37,787 nucleotides of DNA from Citrobacter sp. Res13-Sevr-PEB04-36 (GTDB lineage: Bacteria > Pseudomonadota > Gammaproteobacteria > Enterobacterales > Enterobacteriaceae). The stretch covers positions 1-37,787 of the forward strand of contig NZ_JADABY010000013.1 of assembly GCF_015672735.1 (NCBI RefSeq), read 5' to 3'. The notes under the pieces were generated by a model. It had not been told where the DNA came from and did not search any database. It saw only the letters and a program-made list of their open reading frames with translations. The position numbers were made by a program, and so were the translations under genes. Every line of letters starts with the position of its first letter. The first letter of the stretch is position 1. Shown in pieces: positions 33,328-37,787 of the stretch.

Positions 33328-33462
33328 ATGCGACAGGGACATGTCATCTTGCTGGATGAGCATGATAAGCCTTCAGGTATGCTGGAGAAGTATACCGCTC
33401 ACACCCTCGACACCCCTCTACATCTCGCGTTTTCCTGCTGGTTATTTAATGAACCAGGGCAA
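33328..33462 (+). pseudogene. idi: idi (isopentenyl-diphosphate isomerase) N-terminal fragment
   Basis: From the ATG at 33328 the reading frame gives about 42-45 residues that match the start of type I isopentenyl-diphosphate delta-isomerase: [18 protein letters not shown], then [20 protein letters not shown]. coli idi lies directly after uacT (ygfU), and the order is kept here. Similarity ends at the left end of an ISAs1-like remnant (33455). Everything after it, including the Nudix-like catalytic region with its essential Cys and Glu, is missing, so no active enzyme is made. Because E. coli-type bacteria make both isoprenoid precursors through the MEP pathway, idi is dispensable. Confidence 0.88.
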
Positions 33463-33962
33463 GATTACAAAAGCCCGCAGCCCGCAAAGACTGACGCGAA
33501 GTAGTTTCTGTCCATCGCTGCTTTTCTCATCTTTCTCTTCACTCCGGCCTTGAACTCTTTGTATTGCGTCAGAGTATTTACCGCAATATGCCTTATCCCT
33601 GCCAATAATTCGGCAGAATAAGAACGGCGCAGTGTTTTTCCATCAATCGCAATAATATTGCCATCATCTGAAGAATGGCAATCACGCATCCAGTTAATAA
33701 AACATTCATGAAATTTATTAAAATTGATACAGGACATAACTCTGGCAACGGTATCATGAACAGGAATACCATTTTCAAAACCACCATACTGTCTTAAAAA
33801 ATCAATATGAGCATCACCAAAATCCTCGATATCTTCCCAACCCTCTGCTCCTGAGATAACAGAAAAAATAGTCAGAAGTAAGATATCCTATAACTTCTGC
33901 TCCACTTTCCAAGGTTAGCTTAATTTTTAAACAAAAAATTCACTTTACATGAACTTTCCCTG
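33455..33962. mobile_element. Decayed ISAs1-family insertion sequence (H-repeat-like)
   Basis: The 508-base element is bounded by imperfect inverted ends beginning CAGGGCAAGATT on the left and CAGGGAAAGTTC on the complementary right end, as in the ISAs1 family. A transposase pseudogene lies inside on the minus strand. A complete element would be about 1.2-1.3 kb; here the middle is deleted. I see no convincing target duplication at its borders (left flank TTTAATGAAC, right flank AATGCATAAC), and the rest of idi does not follow on the right, so a rearrangement has removed or moved it. Confidence 0.75.
33465..33914 (-). pseudogene. ISAs1-family transposase remnant with stop codon and internal deletion
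   Basis: Read on the minus strand from about 33914, the frame gives the N-terminal region ([19 protein letters not shown], then [11 protein letters not shown]), with an in-frame TAG at 33888-33890 near its start. It continues to [19 protein letters not shown] and [13 protein letters not shown], which includes the first catalytic Asp of the DDE domain. It then jumps in frame to the C-terminal end, [18 protein letters not shown] ... [19 protein letters not shown]. Compared with H-repeat transposases (about 375 residues), some 200 residues holding the other catalytic residues are missing. It is inactive. Confidence 0.85.
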
Positions 33963-34048
33963 AATGCATAACATGATGATATTTAATGATTTGTAGACTA
34001 AGTAAGGCGCTAGCCGACACCCGGCAGAAATGCCACGGAACAAACTTT
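33963..34048. other. Short region between IS remnant and adeP
   Basis: No gene, no idi sequence and no strong terminator for adeP were recognised. A small dyad GCCGACACCCGGC occurs at about 34012-34024. Confidence 0.35.
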
Positions 34049-35392
34049 TTAGTCCACTAGTATAATTTTCAACGCAAATAGCAACGCAACCGCAATGACG
34101 CACAGATTCAGCTCACGCCATCTTCCACAGAAGATCTTCATAATGCAGTAAGCCAGAAAACCAAGCGCAATCCCCTCGGTGATAGAGAACGTGAAAGGCA
34201 TCATTACCGCCGTGATAAAAGCCGGAACGGACTCGGTAAAATCATCCCAGTCAATACGGGCGAGGCTGGATGTCATCAACACGCCAACGAAAATTAAGGC
34301 TCCAGCCGTTGCATATCCCGGTACTATTTCAGCCAGCGGCGAAAAAAACATCACCAGCAAAAACAAAACGCCCACAACCACCGCTGTAAGACCGGTCCTG
34401 CCTCCTACCGACACACCGGCCGTGCTTTCAATATAGGCGGTCACCGATGAAGTACCAATAAAAGCACCGGCCACTGAACTCAAACTGTCAACATACAGCG
34501 CCTTATGCATATTAGGGAATTTACCATCTTTGCCAATTAAACCCGCTTTATCCGTCACGCCGATTAACGTCCCAGAAGAATCAAATAGATTAATCAACAT
34601 GAATGAGAAAATGATACCAGCCAGGTCCAGCGATAAGGCACCGCGTATATCCACTTCGCCAATCACTCCGCTGATACCAGACGGTGCAGAATAAATACCA
34701 TTAAAATGAACATCGCCAAAAAATAATCCACAACATGATGTGACGACAATTGAGACCAGCACCGCGGCATGGAAATTTCGTGAAGAGAGAACTGCGATAA
34801 TAAAAAAACCAACAATCCCTAATAACACACCATGCGAAGTCAAATCGCCAATGGCGACTAACGTATCTTTATTCGCAACAATGACACCTGAGTTTTTCAG
34901 CCCCATCATTGCAATAAACAATCCTATTCCACTGGTGATACCTATGCGCAAACTCATTGGGATGTTTGCAATCATCCAGTAACGAATGCGAAAAAGCGTT
35001 AATAAAAATAACCCCACAGCGCCCCAGAATATTGCTCCCATCGCGGTCTGCCAACTCATCCCCATCGCCCCGACAACCACAAAGGCGAAAAAGGCGTTTA
35101 ACCCCATCGCAGGAGCAAGGGCGACCGGAAGGTTTGCAATGAGTCCCATGGCAATGCTACCGATACCGGCAATCAAACAGGTGGTGACAAACACGACCTT
35201 CGCATCCATATGCGCTGCAGCTAAAATTTGCGGATTAACAAAGACGATATAAACCATCGTTAGAAACGTAGTGAGCCCGGCTATCGCCTCGGTGCGCACA
35301 CAAGTATTATGCTGCTGTAGTTTAAAAAAACGGGAAAAACTACCTGCACTCTGATGAATGCTTTCGCTGTGTTCATTTTTCATGTTGTCCAT
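34049..35392 (-). CDS. adeP: Adenine permease AdeP (YicO)
   Basis: AzgA-like NCS2 permease of 447 residues; E. coli AdeP has 444. It imports adenine by proton symport across the inner membrane. Motifs include EAIAGLTTFLTMVYIVFVNP, LPVALAPAMGLNAFFAFVVV, INLFDSSGTLIGVTDKAGLI and AYIESTAGVSVGGRTGLTAV. Wording such as ISGVIGEVDIRGAL and the C-terminal end LFALKIILVD is closer to AdeP than to its paralogue AdeQ. The start may be the ATG at 35392 or the next Met at 35383; neither has a strong ribosome site. It is divergent from ade, as yicO is in E. coli, so uptake and deamination are likely co-regulated from the AT-rich region between them. Composition is less GC-rich than the xdh cluster. Confidence 0.93.
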   Translation of the reverse strand: MDNMKNEHSESIHQSAGSFSRFFKLQQHNTCVRTEAIAGLTTFLTMVYIVFVNPQILAAAHMDAKVVFVTTCLIAGIGSIAMGLIANLPVALAPAMGLNAFFAFVVVGAMGMSWQTAMGAIFWGAVGLFLLTLFRIRYWMIANIPMSLRIGITSGIGLFIAMMGLKNSGVIVANKDTLVAIGDLTSHGVLLGIVGFFIIAVLSSRNFHAAVLVSIVVTSCCGLFFGDVHFNGIYSAPSGISGVIGEVDIRGALSLDLAGIIFSFMLINLFDSSGTLIGVTDKAGLIGKDGKFPNMHKALYVDSLSSVAGAFIGTSSVTAYIESTAGVSVGGRTGLTAVVVGVLFLLVMFFSPLAEIVPGYATAGALIFVGVLMTSSLARIDWDDFTESVPAFITAVMMPFTFSITEGIALGFLAYCIMKIFCGRWRELNLCVIAVALLFALKIILVD

Positions 35393-35465
35393 CCACTGAT
35401 GAATAATAATTTTTATGATACATCCACTTACTTTTCTCTCTTTTTAAATCATACCTAACTCGGAA

Positions 35466-35487
35466 TTCAGTGATACCTATCACATCG
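35466..35487. promoter_or_regulatory. CRP-like site between adeP and ade
   Basis: AGTGA-TACCTA-TCACA (35469-35484) has one complete CRP half-site and one with a single mismatch. It sits between the divergent genes and could serve either. Confidence 0.5.
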
Positions 35488-35497
35488 TAAAAATCTA

Positions 35498-35509
35498 TTT
35501 ATCGATAAA
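35498..35509. promoter_or_regulatory. Perfect palindrome TTTATCGATAAA in the adeP-ade intergenic region
   Basis: This 12-base dyad lies in a strongly AT-rich divergent promoter region. It may be an operator. AT-rich DNA here also fits the H-NS silencing known for E. coli ade. Confidence 0.3.
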
Positions 35510-35580
35510 ATAAAAAACCACCACAGATGATAAAATGATAATTAAAGAATCAATTTGATAAATCAAAATGAGAAAACAAA

Positions 35581-37347
35581 ATGATAAATATAATTAACTT
35601 TAAATATCACCAAATTAGCCGTCAAAACAGACAAGAATTGCTCGCCGTATCACGTGGAGAGGGAGTTGCAGATTATATTATTGATAATGTCACTGCACTT
35701 GATTTAATTAATGGCGGGAGTTTCGCAGGTCCCATAGTGATAAAAAACCAGCATATTGCTGGTATTGGCCCAGAGTATACCGATGCTCCAGCTCACCAGC
35801 GTGTCGATGCCCACGGAGCAACAGCAGTACCTGGCTTTGTTGATGCCCATTTGCATATTGAATCAAGCATGATGACCCCAGTTGCTTTTGAAACGGCAAC
35901 TCTGCCGCGCGGCCTGACAACCATCGTTTGCGATCCCCATGAAATCGTCAATGTGATGGGGGAATCCGGTTTCGCCTGGTTTATTCGCTGCGCCGAGCTG
36001 GCACAACAAAATCAGTATATTCAGGTTAGCTCCTGCGTCCCTGCCCTAAAAGGTTGCGATTTAAACGGCGCCGATTTTACCCTTGAACAAATGCTCCGCT
36101 GGCGCGACCATCCCCTGGTCACCGGGCTCGCGGAGGTAATGGACTATCCCGGCGTTATCGCCGGAGAGCACGAAATTGCGGATAAAATAGACGCGTTCCG
36201 TACTCTGACGATAGACGGTCATTGCCCGGGGCTGAGCGGTAAAGCACTTAATGCATATGTTGCTGCTGGCGTCGAAAACTGCCATGAAAGCTATTCTCAA
36301 CAAGAGGGCCGTGAGAAGCTACGGGCGGGAATGGGGTTAATGATCCGCGAAGGATCCGCTGCGAGAAATCTCGATTCGCTCGCACCGTTAATCAATGAAA
36401 TGAACAGCCCACAATGTATGCTTTGTACCGACGATCGTAACCCTTGGGAAATTTCCCATGAAGGCCATATCGACGCGCTTATCCGCCGCCTTATTAACCA
36501 ACACAATGTACCGCTGCATGTCGCTTACCGTATTGCCAGTTGGTCAGCCGCGCGCCATTTCGGCCTGAAGCATCTCGGACTGCTGGCACCGGGAAAACAA
36601 GCGGATATCGTCCTGCTTAGCAATCCTCAGCAAGTTGAGGTACAGCAAGTGTTTATTAAGGGAACGCCTGTCGATGAACACGCATTACTGCGCGCCGAGT
36701 CTGCAACGTTAGCAAAAACGCATCCCCCCTTAGGTAACACGGTTGCACGCCAGCCGGTATCCACCGCCGACTTTTCCTTCGATTTCACTCCCGGCAGACG
36801 CTATCGCGTAATTGAAGTCATTCCTAACGAGCTGATCACCGGCAACGGAGAGAGCCTGTATACTGGGGAAGGATTTGATCGAGAAGATATCTGCTTTATC
36901 AGCGTCCTGGAACGTTATGGCAAGCAAACTCCGCCTGCCTGCGGTCTACTGAGCGGCTTTGGTTTACGTGAAGGAGCACTTGCGGCAACCGTCAGCCATG
37001 ACAGCCATAACATCGTTGTTATTGGCCGTAGCGCGCAAGAAATGGCCACGGCGGTAAATCAGGTTATCTCAACCGGCGGCGGATTGTGCGTCGTCCATAG
37101 TAACCAGGTCATGGCTCATTTGCCGCTACCTGTCGCCGGGTTAATGAGCACAGAAACGGCACAAACACTGGCGCAGCAAATAGGTTTGCTCAAAGCCGCA
37201 GGTAAACTCTGCGGCACTCTTCCCAACGAACCTTTTATCCAGATGGCGTTTTTATCACTACCGGTTATCCCAACGCTCAAACTAACCAGCCAGGGACTCT
37301 TTGATGGCAATAAGTTCGATTTCACTTCGCTGGAAATCACTGAGTAA
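35581..37347 (+). CDS. ade: Adenine deaminase Ade (YicP)
   Basis: Cytosolic adenine deaminase of the amidohydrolase superfamily (adenine to hypoxanthine plus ammonia), 588 residues, exactly the E. coli length. The metal-binding motif is [14 protein letters not shown] (His90, His92). [10 protein letters not shown] (about 118-127), [18 protein letters not shown] and CTDDRNPWE carry other conserved active-site residues. The C-terminal domain contains [14 protein letters not shown]. In E. coli this gene is kept nearly silent by H-NS, and the AT-rich region upstream would suit that here. The ribosome site is poor (GAGAAAACAAA), consistent with low expression. It neighbours adeP divergently and converges with the right-edge gene across a shared hairpin. 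Confidence 0.97.
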   Translation: MINIINFKYHQISRQNRQELLAVSRGEGVADYIIDNVTALDLINGGSFAGPIVIKNQHIAGIGPEYTDAPAHQRVDAHGATAVPGFVDAHLHIESSMMTPVAFETATLPRGLTTIVCDPHEIVNVMGESGFAWFIRCAELAQQNQYIQVSSCVPALKGCDLNGADFTLEQMLRWRDHPLVTGLAEVMDYPGVIAGEHEIADKIDAFRTLTIDGHCPGLSGKALNAYVAAGVENCHESYSQQEGREKLRAGMGLMIREGSAARNLDSLAPLINEMNSPQCMLCTDDRNPWEISHEGHIDALIRRLINQHNVPLHVAYRIASWSAARHFGLKHLGLLAPGKQADIVLLSNPQQVEVQQVFIKGTPVDEHALLRAESATLAKTHPPLGNTVARQPVSTADFSFDFTPGRRYRVIEVIPNELITGNGESLYTGEGFDREDICFISVLERYGKQTPPACGLLSGFGLREGALAATVSHDSHNIVVIGRSAQEMATAVNQVISTGGGLCVVHSNQVMAHLPLPVAGLMSTETAQTLAQQIGLLKAAGKLCGTLPNEPFIQMAFLSLPVIPTLKLTSQGLFDGNKFDFTSLEITE

Positions 37348-37352
37348 AGCAG

Positions 37353-37372
37353 CGCCGCCCGCAATGGCGGCG
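37353..37372. terminator. Shared hairpin between converging ade and the right-edge gene
   Basis: CGCCGCC and GGCGGCG form a 7-bp GC stem around a six-base loop, six bases after the ade stop and four before the stop of the opposite gene. ATTATTA follows on the plus strand. It probably ends both transcripts. Confidence 0.6.
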
Positions 37373-37376
37373 ATTA

Positions 37377-37787
37377 TTACCAGTGCTCAGCCACTTTTGC
37401 CAGCCCTTGTCCCAGAGTGATTGCTTCCCCGGCAGCCACCAAACAGCAGGCTAACTGGATTCTCAGCGACTGGGGGAGCGGTTCGCTCCCTGTCACACAG
37501 CGCTCAATCCAGCGCGCGGTAACCTCCGGGTCTTTTGACTCTGGCAGCGCAACAGCCTGCGCTGTACCCATATCCTGACACTCGTTCAGCACACCCGTTC
37601 CTTCTGCGTCAATCAGGCTAATCTGCAGACAGCGCTTGGTTAATAAACTCGTCGGGTTACTGTAAATGCCCATCACAAATAACCGGGTGTCCTGCGGAAA
37701 GCTGTCAATATAGAAGTAGGCGTCACTTCCCTTTAATGGTGATAACGGATCAGATTTAACGGTTAGTAAGTCCAAAATAAGACTCAG
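37377..37787 (-). CDS. Hypothetical protein, C-terminal part
   Basis: The frame runs open on the minus strand to the window edge, so the N-terminus lies outside; the apparent TTG start at 37775 is internal. About 136 residues are visible. I do not recognise the family. The region has a mixed alpha/beta look: DAYFYIDSFPQDTRLFVMGI could be two beta strands, and LRIQLACCLVAAGEAITLGQ is a helix with two adjacent Cys. No membrane segment or catalytic motif is evident. Codon use is GC-rich, like ordinary enterobacterial genes. It converges on ade. No function can be given. Confidence 0.6.
   Translation of the reverse strand: MSLILDLLTVKSDPLSPLKGSDAYFYIDSFPQDTRLFVMGIYSNPTSLLTKRCLQISLIDAEGTGVLNECQDMGTAQAVALPESKDPEVTARWIERCVTGSEPLPQSLRIQLACCLVAAGEAITLGQGLAKVAEHW

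Noticed and set aside
33593-33787. 64-codon minus-strand hydrophobic ORF
   Set aside because: An out-of-frame translation of the ISAs1 transposase remnant.

Overview
The window reads as chromosomal DNA from an Enterobacteriaceae member. Almost every gene resembles a known Escherichia coli protein in sequence and length, and the order follows the E. coli xdhA-to-uacT purine-catabolism region. The GC-rich codon use, the abundant REP palindromes, an ERIC element and the idi fragment (closer in wording to Klebsiella-type Idi than to E. coli Idi) suggest a Klebsiella/Raoultella/Enterobacter/Citrobacter-like genome. I cannot fix the genus from this sequence alone.

Layout. (1) Bases 1-2360 are the AT-rich edge of a foreign island: two unrecognised genes (the first cut by the window edge), a 19-base match to the 3' end of an argW-type tRNA-Arg with no tRNA body, and a P4-type integrase truncated after about 66 residues. 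(2) 2365-6232: xdhABC, a three-subunit xanthine dehydrogenase. (3) 6463-8241, minus strand: ygeV/uacR, a sigma-54 activator, followed by a regulatory intergenic region. (4) 8855-15073: ygeW, ygeX (dpaL), ygeY, hyuA and yqeA, an amidohydrolase / carbamoyltransferase / ammonia-lyase / carbamate-kinase set. (5) 15359-18405: yqeB and yqeC (minus) and mocA (plus), the maturation genes of selenium-dependent molybdenum hydroxylases. (6) 18727-26849: ygfK, ssnA, ygfM and xdhD, a flavin/Fe-S oxidoreductase, an amidohydrolase, and FAD and molybdenum subunits of a second hydroxylase. (7) 27407-33195: xanQ, guaD, ghxQ, uacT and an unannotated 40-codon ORF. (8) 33328-33962: an idi remnant cut by a decayed ISAs1-family element. 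(9) 34049-37347: divergent adeP and ade, an adenine permease and adenine deaminase. (10) A partial unknown gene at the right edge.

Working together: the four permeases (XanQ xanthine, GhxQ guanine/hypoxanthine, UacT urate, AdeP adenine) import purines. Ade and GuaD deaminate adenine and guanine towards hypoxanthine and xanthine. XdhABC and the XdhD/YgfM/YgfK system do redox chemistry on the ring. HyuA, SsnA, YgeY, YgeW, YgeX and YqeA are suited to opening the ring and recovering ammonia, carbamoyl phosphate/ATP and C3 units. Their exact order of action is inferred, not shown by the sequence.

The strongest regulatory signal is that xdhA, ygeW and ygfK each have a sigma-54-type -24/-12 element, preceded 105-215 bp upstream by TATCA-N3-TGA motifs. 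This fits a shared regulon under the YgeV activator encoded in the middle. A PurR-like box and CRP-like sites add possible purine and carbon control. The E. coli gene aegA, normally between ghxQ and uacT, is absent here.
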